A DNA stretch of 64,000 nt, from positions 62,001-126,000 of the forward strand of contig JACJWW010000004.1 of assembly GCA_020636935.1 (NCBI GenBank). The letters are read 5' to 3'. A model generated the notes under the pieces. The model was not told the origin of the DNA and searched no databases. It saw only the letters and a program-made list of their open reading frames with translations. Source of the DNA: Nocardioidaceae bacterium (GTDB lineage Bacteria > Actinomycetota > Actinomycetes > Propionibacteriales > Nocardioidaceae). This document shows, piece after piece, positions 53,337 through 61,569 of the stretch (within the stretch, counting starts at the first letter, position 1; each line of letters starts with the position of its first letter). Made by a program: the position numbers and the translations under genes.

Positions 53337-54553
53337 AGGCCTTTCTTCAACACAAGGCATTGGTGTCGTTGTTGGTGACCGTGACACTGGCCCTCGGGCT
53401 CAGTGGATGCAAGTTCAACGGCGCCTATGACCTGCCGCTGCCAGGCGGTGTGGTCAGCAAGGGTGACAGCGTCCCGCTGACTGCGCAGTTCACCGACGCA
53501 CTCAACGTCGTACCTCGCACTGCCGTGATGCTTGATGATGTTCCCGTTGGGCAGGTCACCCAGATTGACCGCAAGGGGTGGAATGCCCAGGTGCAGATGA
53601 GAGTCCGCAAGGACCTTGACCTCCCTGAGAACATCACTCTCGACGTCAGGCAGACCAGCTTGCTCGGTGAGAAGTACATCGCAATCGTGCGCCCGACTGA
53701 ACCAACCGGCAAATTGCAGGCGAATGCCTTCATCCCTATCTCCGACACCGGACGCAACCCGGAAGTCGAGGAGGTGCTGGGTGCGTTGTCCATGGTCTTG
53801 GGATCCGGTGGCGTAGGACAATTGCGCACGATCAGTGTCGAGCTGAACAAGGCCTTTGATGGTCGTACCGAAAACGTGCGCTCTGCATTCACCGAGTTGA
53901 ATCGCACTGTCGCCACTCTTAACGATCAACGCGATGACATTGTCAGTGCACTTGAAGCCGTGGACAGTCTCTCTTCGCAGTTGGTGCGCGAGCGTGACAC
54001 CATTGGCAATGCCTTCAATGCGATGGCGCCTGCCGTGCGCACGCTCAACCAGCAGCATGACGCCATGGTCCGGATGCTCAAGGCACTTGATCGACTCGGC
54101 GTGGTCGGCACCCGAGTCATCAATGCAACCAAGGAAGACCTTCTGGCGACCTTGAACCACTTGGGCCCGGCCTTGGCAGCACTGGCTGATGCCAAGGGTG
54201 ACATGGCCAAGGGAATTGCCATGATGGTGAGCTATCCATTCCCCAAGGAAGCAGCCAATATCGCTCAAGGCGACTTCGCCAATGCTGAGTTCTTCATCGA
54301 TGCGAACTTGGAAGAATGGATCAAGGATCCAGACCATGCGCCAAATATCATCGGGATGCTCTGTTCGCTCTTCCAGACGCCTCCGGACCAGTGTCCAGGG
54401 GGATATGCGTCCAACGCGAGCCCACGATTGAAGTCGTTGCCTCCGGTCAGCGCCGCTTTGAACAACCCAGTGCTCGGCGCCAATGGCAGCCGGACTGATC
54501 CCGCGCACCCTCAGGAGCAGGGTTTGACTTCGTTGCTTGGAGGTGCCAAGTGA
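53333..54553 (+). CDS. mce4E: Mce family lipoprotein MceE, second (mce4-like) operon
   Basis: 406 aa from the GTG at 53333; the frame is open for 168 more bases upstream but that lies inside mce4D. Signal peptide and lipobox LGLSG-C, E-type motif YDLPLPGGVVSKGD shared with the first operon's MceE, MCE domain VPLTAQFTDALNVVPRTAVMLDDVPVGQVTQI. Tail carries a cysteine pair (MLCSLFQTPPDQCPGG). Confidence 0.9.
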   Translation: MKAFLQHKALVSLLVTVTLALGLSGCKFNGAYDLPLPGGVVSKGDSVPLTAQFTDALNVVPRTAVMLDDVPVGQVTQIDRKGWNAQVQMRVRKDLDLPENITLDVRQTSLLGEKYIAIVRPTEPTGKLQANAFIPISDTGRNPEVEEVLGALSMVLGSGGVGQLRTISVELNKAFDGRTENVRSAFTELNRTVATLNDQRDDIVSALEAVDSLSSQLVRERDTIGNAFNAMAPAVRTLNQQHDAMVRMLKALDRLGVVGTRVINATKEDLLATLNHLGPALAALADAKGDMAKGIAMMVSYPFPKEAANIAQGDFANAEFFIDANLEEWIKDPDHAPNIIGMLCSLFQTPPDQCPGGYASNASPRLKSLPPVSAALNNPVLGANGSRTDPAHPQEQGLTSLLGGAK

Positions 54554-55821
54554 TCACTCGTGGTGTGAAGATCCGGCTCTTGGCCTTCGTGATCCTCAGT
54601 GCGGTCGGCGTGGTCTGGATTGCGGGCAACTATCTCGGTGTCATCGACAAGGTGATGCGTCGTGGCGTCTTCATCCATGCCACCCTGCCGAACTCAGGCG
54701 GACTCTATGAAGGCAGCCAGGTGACCATACGTGGGGTGAAGGTCGGCGAAGTCAAGAAGATGCACGTCGAGCCCAAGGGCTTGAAGTTGGACATCACTCT
54801 CGAACAAGGCACCAAATTGCCAAAAGACTCAGTCATGAGTGTGCACAATCTGTCGGCCGTGGGCGAGCAGTATCTCGACTTTGTTCCAGAGTCATCGCAA
54901 GGTCCCTTCGCTGAGAATGGCACGGTCTTGGCTGGTGATGAGAGCTCATTGCCCATTGGTGAAGACGTTGTCTTGACCAGCCTCAGCCAAATGGTCAACT
55001 CCGTGAACGGCGCGGATTTGTCATCGGTGGTCTCTGAACTGGGGATCATGTTCCGAGATACGTCCTCGTCCTTGCAGCAGATGGTTGATTCGGGCGCCTT
55101 GTTCGTTGAAGCAGCACAGGACAATCAAGACTCCACAATTGCGCTCTTCGAATCGGCCAAGACTGTCTTGCGCACCCAAGCGGCGCACGAACAGGACATT
55201 CAATCGATCTCATCGGATTTGGCCAGCTTCACCAAGGCCCTGGCTGACGCAGACGGCAATGTCAACACGGTGCTCTCACAAGGCCCAGCAACAGCCCGAG
55301 AAGTCACTGACCTGATGAATCGTCTCGGGCCCGTGGTGCCGGTATTCCTGGCCAATTTGATCTCAGTGAACCAAGTGATCACCGCAAATCTGTCTGGTTT
55401 GGAGCAGTTGCTGCGGACCTTCCCGGTCGTGCTTGCGGGTAGCCCTACGGGTACTCCCGGCGATGGCTACGGTCACATCAACTTGCAGATGACTCAGACG
55501 ATGCTGCCCTGCACTGGTGGCAAGAATGGCTATTTGCCTGAGAACCTCTGGCGCCCTGCGACGGATACGGCTGACAATGGTCGCCCACCCTTCCCGGCCA
55601 GGTGTACTGATCCGAACCTCTTGCCGCGTGGATCCCAGAACGCGCCTGGAGCACGCAAGGCGGCCTCTCCGGCCCGTAATCTTGAGAGCAATGGCACAGC
55701 ACGTGCGAAGCTCTCTTCTGGAGCATCAAGGAGTGCAGTGCCCACACCGTCGAACTATCAGCCGGTCTTTTCTGGGGGAGCTTGGCAAGACATCCTGGTG
55801 GGTCCGGGGTCTGGCCGGTGA
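54550..55821 (+). CDS. mce4F: Mce family protein MceF, second (mce4-like) operon
   Basis: 423 aa, GTG start overlapping mce4E. Anchor LLAFVILSAVGVVWIAGNYLGV, MCE domain IHATLPNSGGLYEGSQVTIRGVKVGEVKKMHV, LSAVGEQYLDFVP, helices, and a long Ala/Ser/Pro-rich tail with two cysteines (MLPCTGGKNG, FPARCTDPN). Overlaps the first Mas gene. Confidence 0.9.
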   Translation: MITRGVKIRLLAFVILSAVGVVWIAGNYLGVIDKVMRRGVFIHATLPNSGGLYEGSQVTIRGVKVGEVKKMHVEPKGLKLDITLEQGTKLPKDSVMSVHNLSAVGEQYLDFVPESSQGPFAENGTVLAGDESSLPIGEDVVLTSLSQMVNSVNGADLSSVVSELGIMFRDTSSSLQQMVDSGALFVEAAQDNQDSTIALFESAKTVLRTQAAHEQDIQSISSDLASFTKALADADGNVNTVLSQGPATAREVTDLMNRLGPVVPVFLANLISVNQVITANLSGLEQLLRTFPVVLAGSPTGTPGDGYGHINLQMTQTMLPCTGGKNGYLPENLWRPATDTADNGRPPFPARCTDPNLLPRGSQNAPGARKAASPARNLESNGTARAKLSSGASRSAVPTPSNYQPVFSGGAWQDILVGPGSGR

Positions 55822-56456
55822 GCGTCACGCGAAGTGACGACGAGGGCTCGCGTTGGGGGTGGCTCAACTCCACTTTGGCTTTCCTTGCAGTTGCGTTATT
55901 GGTTGGCGCTGGCGTGCTCTTTGTCAAGGGGCCCGATGTCAACCCGGATGCGCGCAAGGCCGAAGTGATGTCTGAGCAGTACACAGCCATTACCAAGGCC
56001 GCTCGTGAGACCACAACTGCTTTCATGGATGTCGACTACACAGACATGGAGCCGCGCATCGAGCGGGTCTTGGCTGGGGCAACGGGGAGCTTCCAAGATC
56101 AGTATTCACGAGCATCCGTTGAGTTGAAGGCTCAATTGGCTCAGGAACAGACCGTGGCCAGCGGAAAGATCTTGGAAGTGGGGATTGGAGACCTCAGCAA
56201 GGACAAGGCGGTTGTGTTCGTCGCCGCTGACCAAAAGGTGCGCAACAAGAGCACCAAGGGCAAGGAAGAGCCGAGGTACTACCGCTTCCAGCTCGACATG
56301 GTCAAGGAAAAGGGCAAGTGGAAGGTTGCTGAGTTCGGCTACTTGGATGGTCGACAACTTAGCGGGGATCAATCGTCCGGGGTTGGTTCTGGTGATCAGA
56401 ACTCTCAGCTGAGCCCGAGTGCCTCACCATCTGGAGGTGCTTCGAATGGCCAGTGA
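55818..56456 (+). CDS. Mce-associated membrane protein, first Mas of the mce4-like operon
   Basis: 212 aa from the GTG at 55818 (GTGA over the mce4F stop). Helix LAFLAVALLVGAGVLFV, then a Mas domain with VDYTDMEPRIERVLAGATGSFQDQYSRA and FQLDMVKEKGKWKVAEFGYLD, and a Ser/Gly-rich tail. Two Mas genes after mceF is the layout of mce4 in M. tuberculosis (Rv3493c, Rv3492c). Confidence 0.85.
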   Translation: MSVTRSDDEGSRWGWLNSTLAFLAVALLVGAGVLFVKGPDVNPDARKAEVMSEQYTAITKAARETTTAFMDVDYTDMEPRIERVLAGATGSFQDQYSRASVELKAQLAQEQTVASGKILEVGIGDLSKDKAVVFVAADQKVRNKSTKGKEEPRYYRFQLDMVKEKGKWKVAEFGYLDGRQLSGDQSSGVGSGDQNSQLSPSASPSGGASNGQ

Positions 56457-57231
56457 ACTGCAACCTGACGAGAAGTTGTGCCCCTTCTGCGCCGAGGTGA
56501 TCAAGAAGGCCGCCATCCGGTGCAGATATTGCCAATCTGATCTAGATGAACCTGTTGGTGAAGCAGTCGTCGAAGCACCGCCGGAGAAGGTTGAGCCACA
56601 ACCTCCACTTGGCCTCGGCAAGGTCAAGACCAAGAAGAGTCTGCTCACCCCGGACTTGCCTGAGGGCTCAGAGGCTCAAGCTGACAAGAAGAGCGAACTT
56701 GACTCGGCTGATCGGGAGCCAAGCAGGACGACCAAGCCTGGCAACAAGCCCCTCGCCTGGCTGTTGGTGGCGACCGTATTGGCAGCCGCGCTATTTGGAG
56801 TTGCCTGGTGGCGGGCCAGCCAGGAGTCACCAAATAGTGGGGCAGTTACGTCGGTGCCGGCGCGCGCCGCCGCCATGGAGGCGGCCGCCAAGAACATGGA
56901 GACAATCCTCACCTATAGCTACGATTCCTTGGACCAAGATGCGGCTGATGCACGCAAGGTGATGACCAAGGCCATGGCCAAGGACTACGACAAGACCCTT
57001 GCCGAGAGTCGGGACAAGATCATCTCGGAGAAGCGGCGCCTCCAGGCCAAGGTCTTGGCCAGTTCCATCGTGCGCTCCAGTGAGACAAGAGCTGAGGCTT
57101 TGGTCTTCCTCGACCAACTCACCACTCAGGCTGGCAATCCAAATCAGGCCTCGTTCGATCAGCGTCGCGTCGTGGTGACCTTGGTCTTCAGTGAGGGCAA
57201 GTGGCTCGTCTCGAAGACCGAGGCTCTCTGA
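56446..57231 (+). CDS. Zinc-ribbon/Mas fusion protein, second Mas of the mce4-like operon
   Basis: 261 aa from the ATG at 56446, which overlaps the previous gene by 11 bases. Residues 12-29 form a zinc ribbon (C12, C15, C26, C29 in LCPFCAEVIKKAAIRCRYC), followed by a charged, proline-rich linker, a membrane helix (about 102-122) and a Mas-type domain (MEAAAKNMETILTYSYDSLD to VVTLVFSEGKWLVSKTEAL). The zinc ribbon would face the cytoplasm. As far as I know the mycobacterial Mas4 proteins lack it. Confidence 0.8.
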   Translation: MASELQPDEKLCPFCAEVIKKAAIRCRYCQSDLDEPVGEAVVEAPPEKVEPQPPLGLGKVKTKKSLLTPDLPEGSEAQADKKSELDSADREPSRTTKPGNKPLAWLLVATVLAAALFGVAWWRASQESPNSGAVTSVPARAAAMEAAAKNMETILTYSYDSLDQDAADARKVMTKAMAKDYDKTLAESRDKIISEKRRLQAKVLASSIVRSSETRAEALVFLDQLTTQAGNPNQASFDQRRVVVTLVFSEGKWLVSKTEAL

Positions 57232-57239
57232 TAGATTTC

Positions 57240-57253
57240 TGTAACACGTTTCA
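57240..57253. promoter_or_regulatory. KstR box ahead of the reductase/ferredoxin/SDR genes
   Basis: TGTAACACGTTTCA fits the KstR operator consensus TnnAACnnGTTnnA at every defined position. It lies 24 bases before the GTG at 57278, and 5 bases before a -10-like TATGGT (57259-57264). KstR is encoded 3.5 kb downstream. Confidence 0.75.
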
Positions 57254-57277
57254 CTTTTTATGGTCTAGGAGGAACTG

Positions 57278-58294
57278 GTGCCGCATATGGCCAGCGACCA
57301 GTCGAAGGCGACCCACCAGACCGATCTGATCATCATCGGGGCAGGACCTGCCGGGCTCTTCGCTGCCTATTACGCGGGGTTTCGTGGGATGAAGGTCGCC
57401 GTAGTCGACTCGCTCCCCGAACTTGGTGGACAGATCTCTGCGATGTATCCGGAAAAGAAGGTCTTGGACGTGGCCGGCTTTCCCTCGATACTTGGGCGCG
57501 AATTAGTCGCCGGACTGGTCGAACAGGCGGCCAGCGCGGATCCGACGTACTTCTTGGACTGCACCGCGACCGGATTGGAGTCCGGTGAAGACGAGGTCAC
57601 GATCACCTTGGAGGACGGCCGCAAACTGATCAGCAAGGCTGTCATCATCACGGCCGGTATCGGGAGATTCACCCCTCGCCCGTTGCCTGCGGCCAACGAC
57701 TGGCAGGGCGATGATGTGGTCTTCTTCGTGAAGTCCTTTGAGGACTTCAAGGATCAAGACGTCGTGATCGTGGGCGGTGGGGATTCAGCTTTTGACTGGG
57801 CCCATCACCTCGAGGGCATCTCCAGGTCAACGGCCTTGGTGCATCGCCGTGATGCCTTCCGGGCTCACCAAGCCACCGTGGATGCAGTCATGGCGGGGAG
57901 CACTGAGGTGATCACAAAGGCTCAAGTCGTTGAACTGCATGGCGACCCAAGTGCTGCTGGTGGCACCCTGGAGAAGGTTTCCATCAAGTTGGTGGATGGG
58001 ACAACCGAAGAAAGACCAGCACAGAAGGTGATCGCTGCCTTGGGATTTGTCGCAGATCTGAGCGCGATGCGCGAGTGGGGTCTGGAGATCGATCAACGCC
58101 AGATCAAGGTCGACACCGATATGCGCACCACACTCGACCGTGTTTTTGCGGCTGGAGACATCACCGACTATCCCGGCAAGGTTCGCCTGATCGCCGTTGG
58201 TTTTGGTGAGGCAGCAACCGCAGTCAACAACGCTGCCCCATTGATCTTCCCAGGGCAGTCGGTGTTTCCCGGCCACAGCAGTGAGGGGTCTTGA
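57278..58294 (+). CDS. Ferredoxin/flavodoxin-NADP+ reductase, thioredoxin reductase-like (type 2)
   Basis: 338-aa FAD enzyme. N-terminal DLIIIGAGPAGLFAAYYAGFRGMKVAVVDSLPELGGQI, NADPH fold VVIVGGGDSAFDWAHHL, C-terminal VFAAGDITDYPGKVRLIAVGFGEAATAVNNA. No CxxC, so it is not a thioredoxin reductase. GTG start with AGGAGG five bases ahead. Likely donates electrons to the FdxD-like ferredoxin two genes on. Confidence 0.85.
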   Translation: MPHMASDQSKATHQTDLIIIGAGPAGLFAAYYAGFRGMKVAVVDSLPELGGQISAMYPEKKVLDVAGFPSILGRELVAGLVEQAASADPTYFLDCTATGLESGEDEVTITLEDGRKLISKAVIITAGIGRFTPRPLPAANDWQGDDVVFFVKSFEDFKDQDVVIVGGGDSAFDWAHHLEGISRSTALVHRRDAFRAHQATVDAVMAGSTEVITKAQVVELHGDPSAAGGTLEKVSIKLVDGTTEERPAQKVIAALGFVADLSAMREWGLEIDQRQIKVDTDMRTTLDRVFAAGDITDYPGKVRLIAVGFGEAATAVNNAAPLIFPGQSVFPGHSSEGS

Positions 58295-58295
58295 C

Positions 58296-58796
58296 ATGGC
58301 GGGCAAACCACGTGATTCGGTGAAGATGACAGCAGCCGAGATCGAGGACTATCTGACATCCAACAACAAGGTGCAGGTAGCCACAATCGGGCCGGATGGC
58401 GCGCCGCACTTGACCACCTTGTTCTACGCAATGGTGGATGGCCGGATTGCCTTCTGGACCTATGGCAGTTCGCAGAAGATCAAGAACCTTCGCCGTGATC
58501 CTCGGATCAGTTGCCTGATCGAGACTGGTGTGGAGTACTCCGAACTGGCGGGCATCTCGGTGCGTGGCCGCGCATCTTTGGTCGAGGATTACGATGGAAT
58601 ACGTGCTCTGGGAGAGCAGGTGTCACAGCGGATGGTAGGCATGGATGATCCCGGGATCAGCCAGGAATTGAAGGACGCGCTCCTTGACCACCAGGCCACC
58701 AAACGCGTTGGGGTGATCGTAGAAGCAGAGCGGATCGCCAGTTGGGACCACTCAAAGATGTCGGCTCCTCCTGGATCTGCATCAGTTGAGGCTTGA
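58296..58796 (+). CDS. PPOX-fold (pyridoxamine 5'-phosphate oxidase family) flavin/F420-type protein
   Basis: 166 aa from the ATG at 58296, one base after the reductase. The split-barrel signature VQVATIGPDGAPHLTTLFYAMVDGRIAFWTYGSSQKIKNLRRDPRISCLIE is clear. Actinobacterial members bind F420, FMN or heme; the cofactor cannot be decided. Operon context suggests a reductase or protective role in steroid metabolism. Confidence 0.8.
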   Translation: MAGKPRDSVKMTAAEIEDYLTSNNKVQVATIGPDGAPHLTTLFYAMVDGRIAFWTYGSSQKIKNLRRDPRISCLIETGVEYSELAGISVRGRASLVEDYDGIRALGEQVSQRMVGMDDPGISQELKDALLDHQATKRVGVIVEAERIASWDHSKMSAPPGSASVEA

Positions 58797-58832
58797 GAAG
58801 TTGAATAACCGAACACCGATATCGGAGGAATC

Positions 58833-59027
58833 ATGAAGATCAGAGTGGACATGAACGAGTGTGAGTCAAATGCACTGTGCGTTGCGATCTCGCCCGACAA
58901 CTTCTACCTCAACGATGATGACTACCTTGAGGTGATCGACGACCAAGTGACAGATGAGAATCGCGAGCGCATCCAAAGGGCTGTCAACGCCTGTCCCAAG
59001 TCCGCGATCAGCATCGTCGAAGACTGA
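58833..59027 (+). CDS. fdxD: 3Fe-4S ferredoxin, FdxD-like
   Basis: 64 aa. NECESNALC gives C10-x5-C16 with N13 where a 4Fe-4S ferredoxin would have the extra cysteine, and NACPKSAI gives the third ligand, so a 3Fe-4S cluster is expected. Close in form to mycobacterial FdxD (CEGNAVC), which sits next to mce4 and an SDR in M. tuberculosis, as here. GGAGG precedes the ATG. Confidence 0.88.
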   Translation: MKIRVDMNECESNALCVAISPDNFYLNDDDYLEVIDDQVTDENRERIQRAVNACPKSAISIVED

Positions 59028-59089
59028 CCATTCCCACTTTTACCGTTTCCAAATGGGAACGATCTGTCATGCCCTAGGAGCGTGCCCAA

Positions 59090-59989
59090 TTGTCTGATCT
59101 GTTGAATCTAGCTGGCCGAGTTGCGGTGGTGACTGGAGCCGGAGCGGGGCTCGGCCGCGCCGAAGCCGTCGCGCTTGCCAAGGCGGGTGCCGATGTCATC
59201 CTCAATGACCTTCCGGGTGCCGCCGACGAGGCTGCCGATGAGATCCGTTCCTTGGGTGTGCGGGCCGCGATTGTTGCTGGTGATGTGGGCGAGTCGAGCA
59301 CCGCTTCAGCAATCATGAAGACCGCCACCGAGGAGCTCGGTGGCCTGGACATCATCGTCAACAATGCGGGGATCACTCGCGACAAGATGTTGTTCAACAT
59401 GACAGACGAAGAGTTCGATCTCGTCCTCAAGGTGCACCTGCGTGGACATTTCTTGCTGTCCCGCAATGCAGCGTCGTACTGGCGGGACAAGTCGAAGCAG
59501 TCTGGTGAGTTGGTGGACGGTTCGATCATCAACACCGCATCCGAAGCCTTCTTGACTGGCTCGCCAGGACAGGCCAATTACGCCGCAGCAAAGGCGGGGA
59601 TTGCCGCGTTGACTTTGTCTACGGCACGAGGCCTGTCACGCATCGGTGCCCGGGCAAATGCAATCTGTCCGCGAGCCCGCACTGCGATGACGGCAGCTGT
59701 TTTTGGTGAAGACAAGTCGGGTGAGGAGCTTGATCCATATTCACCTGAGCATGTGGCTCCGGTGGTGGCCTATTTGGCGTCGCCAGCTGCGGCCAAGATC
59801 AGCGGGCAAGTCTTCATCGTCTATGGGGGGATGGTCGCGCTCATGGCCGCTCCGGTCGTGGAGAAGCGCTTCGATGCCACAGAAGGGGCCTGGTCGCTTG
59901 CCGACTTGGATGCCAACTTGGGCGGCTACTTCGCAGAGCGTGATCCGAGTCTGTCCTTTGCGGCCGACTCAGTGATGAAGCTCAACTAA
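59090..59989 (+). CDS. Short-chain dehydrogenase, Rv3502c-like (steroid-associated)
   Basis: 299-aa SDR. Cofactor motif VTGAGAGLGRAEAVAL, VNNAG in IIVNNAGITRDKM, catalytic Ser with Tyr-x3-Lys in TASEAFLTGSPGQANYAAAKAG. The C-terminal extension after FIVYGGMVALMA is longer than in common FabG. Position after fdxD and an mce4-like operon parallels Rv3501c-Rv3503c. TTG start with TAGGAG upstream. Confidence 0.85.
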   Translation: MSDLLNLAGRVAVVTGAGAGLGRAEAVALAKAGADVILNDLPGAADEAADEIRSLGVRAAIVAGDVGESSTASAIMKTATEELGGLDIIVNNAGITRDKMLFNMTDEEFDLVLKVHLRGHFLLSRNAASYWRDKSKQSGELVDGSIINTASEAFLTGSPGQANYAAAKAGIAALTLSTARGLSRIGARANAICPRARTAMTAAVFGEDKSGEELDPYSPEHVAPVVAYLASPAAAKISGQVFIVYGGMVALMAAPVVEKRFDATEGAWSLADLDANLGGYFAERDPSLSFAADSVMKLN

Positions 59990-60012
59990 TCGCAACGAGA
60001 TAGGGATAAATC

Positions 60013-60780
60013 ATGGGCAGACTTCAAGACAAGCGAGCCATCGTCACTGGCGGATCACAGGGGCAAGGCGCAGCGATCGTGCGCGCATTTCTGGCTGAGG
60101 GCGCCAAAGTGGCGATCGCCGACATTGCCGAGGATGCAGGTCAGGCGCTGGTCACCGAACTTGCTTCAGAGTACGGCGACAGCGTGTACTTCCAGCGGCA
60201 TGACATCAGTGACCCAAGTTCATGGGAGGGCTTGGTGACTGGGTTCGGCGAGAAGTATGGACCCGTCAACGTGTTGGCCAACAATGCAGGGATTCTGCGT
60301 TTTGGTGCCGTAATGGACATGCCCGTTGACGAATACGAGTTGCTTTTCAATGTCAACGCAAAGGGATGCTTCCTCGGGATGCAGACTGTTGCCCGCGTGA
60401 TGACCAAGGAGCGTCAGGGGTCGATCATCAACTCCTCCTCAATCGAGGGCCTTGGTGGCATGCCATTTTGTACGGCGTACGCCGGCACGAAGTTCGCAAT
60501 TCGGGGAATGACCAAGGCAGCGGCTCTGGAGCTCGGCCCCAAGGGTGTCCGCGTCAACTCCGTGCACCCGGGGATGATCAATACGCCGATGACTGCAGTC
60601 CACGGCGGCGAAGAGGCGATGAAATACGGCGCCAGCAAGGTAGCGCTCAAGCGCGTAGGAGTGCCCGAAGACATCGCCCCGCTCTATGTCTATCTGGCCA
60701 GCGACGAGTCGAGTTTTGTCACCGGAGCTGAGATCGCCATTGATGGTGGTGCGACAGCCACGCACGCATTTGGCGGCTGA
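60013..60780 (+). CDS. Short-chain dehydrogenase, FabG3/20-beta-hydroxysteroid dehydrogenase-like
   Basis: 255-aa SDR. VTGGSQGQGAAIVRAFLAEGAKV, NNAGILRFG, catalytic SSSIEGLGGMPFCTAYAGTKFA, and VNSVHPGMINTPMT. The IEGLGG and IHPG-type words are those of FabG3 (Rv2002) and related hydroxysteroid dehydrogenases. Last gene of the operon before convergent kstR. Substrate specificity not proven. Confidence 0.85.
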   Translation: MGRLQDKRAIVTGGSQGQGAAIVRAFLAEGAKVAIADIAEDAGQALVTELASEYGDSVYFQRHDISDPSSWEGLVTGFGEKYGPVNVLANNAGILRFGAVMDMPVDEYELLFNVNAKGCFLGMQTVARVMTKERQGSIINSSSIEGLGGMPFCTAYAGTKFAIRGMTKAAALELGPKGVRVNSVHPGMINTPMTAVHGGEEAMKYGASKVALKRVGVPEDIAPLYVYLASDESSFVTGAEIAIDGGATATHAFGG

Positions 60781-60782
60781 CC

Positions 60783-61400
60783 TCAACGCAGGATGAGCCG
60801 CACCGCGCTCTCGAGGTGATCGTCAACCTCGTCAGCCGTGGTGCGGCCGGTTGTCCATGACACCAACGCGGCCAACCAGACGTCGCTGATCACGCGGGCA
60901 AGGCTGATCTCTTCATCTGTTGGCTGTTTGCCTTCGACATAGGCATCGCCTTGGATGGCCCGACTGATCATTGTGGTCAGAGCCATCCCGACTTGGTGAA
61001 TCTCACCCAACACCGACGAATCGGCAAACATGAATGCACGAGTCAAAGCTTCAGTGAGTTGAGGTTGGCGCTGCATGCCGCTGGTGGCTCGGGAGAGCAC
61101 GAAGGACACCCGATCGGCAGGGGTATCGCCGGGGATTGGACGTTTGTCCAAGCCAACTTGGATTTCTCCGAATTGCCGTGCCAGAGCCGAAACCAACAGA
61201 TGAATCTTGGACGGGAAATAGCGATAGAGAGTGCCCAGGGCAACGTCAGCCTGCTCGGCGACAGCCCGCATCTGGACGGCGTCAAAGCCTCCTCGTGAGG
61301 CCAGCTCAATGGTCGCATCGAGGATCCGGCGACGACGGTCACGCTGGGGTGGACTGGCCAAGCCGTCAACAGGAATGGTGCTGGAGGTGCTCAAGACCAT
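60783..61400 (-). CDS. kstR: Steroid catabolism repressor KstR
   Basis: 205-aa TetR-family protein. The DNA-binding half RRRRILDATIELASRGGFDAVQMRAVAEQADVALGTLYRYFPSKIHLLVSAL is nearly the same as M. tuberculosis KstR, and similarity continues in LTEALTRAFMFADSS and ARVISDVWLAALVSW. KstR represses cholesterol uptake and ring-degradation genes and is released by steroid-CoA ligands. Start chosen from AGGAGG just before the ATG. Confidence 0.92.
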   Translation of the reverse strand: MVLSTSSTIPVDGLASPPQRDRRRRILDATIELASRGGFDAVQMRAVAEQADVALGTLYRYFPSKIHLLVSALARQFGEIQVGLDKRPIPGDTPADRVSFVLSRATSGMQRQPQLTEALTRAFMFADSSVLGEIHQVGMALTTMISRAIQGDAYVEGKQPTDEEISLARVISDVWLAALVSWTTGRTTADEVDDHLESAVRLILR

Positions 61401-61491
61401 GACCTCCTGTTCGTCTGTGAGAGTTGTCCTTTGATCGACCCGTCACACTGGTTGGGCTGATGGTCAGGCTAGCAGTCAGTACCTCTAGAAT

Positions 61492-61505
61492 AGAAACACG
61501 TTTCA
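61492..61505. promoter_or_regulatory. KstR box upstream of kstR (autoregulation)
   Basis: AGAAACACGTTTCA contains the 12-base imperfect-centre palindrome GAAAC-AC-GTTTC and fits TnnAACnnGTTnnA with one mismatch. A TATTCT (61492..61487, minus strand) abuts it and may be the kstR -10. About 90 bases before the kstR start. Confidence 0.7.
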
Positions 61506-61569
61506 GTTTGTGTTGTGAAGTGTTCCCGCGCCTTGAGCGCCTAGCTTGGGGACTGGGAAGGCGTCACGG

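Noticed and set aside
53237..54508. A 423-aa minus-strand open frame opposite mce4E
   Set aside because: Long only because of third-position bias; the plus-strand frame has a lipobox, an MCE domain and operon overlaps.
59041..59065. CGTTTCC/GGGAACG inverted words before the SDR at 59090, considered as a KstR or LexA site
   Set aside because: Does not contain AACnnGTT or a GAAC-n4-GTTC core; spacing fits neither regulator.
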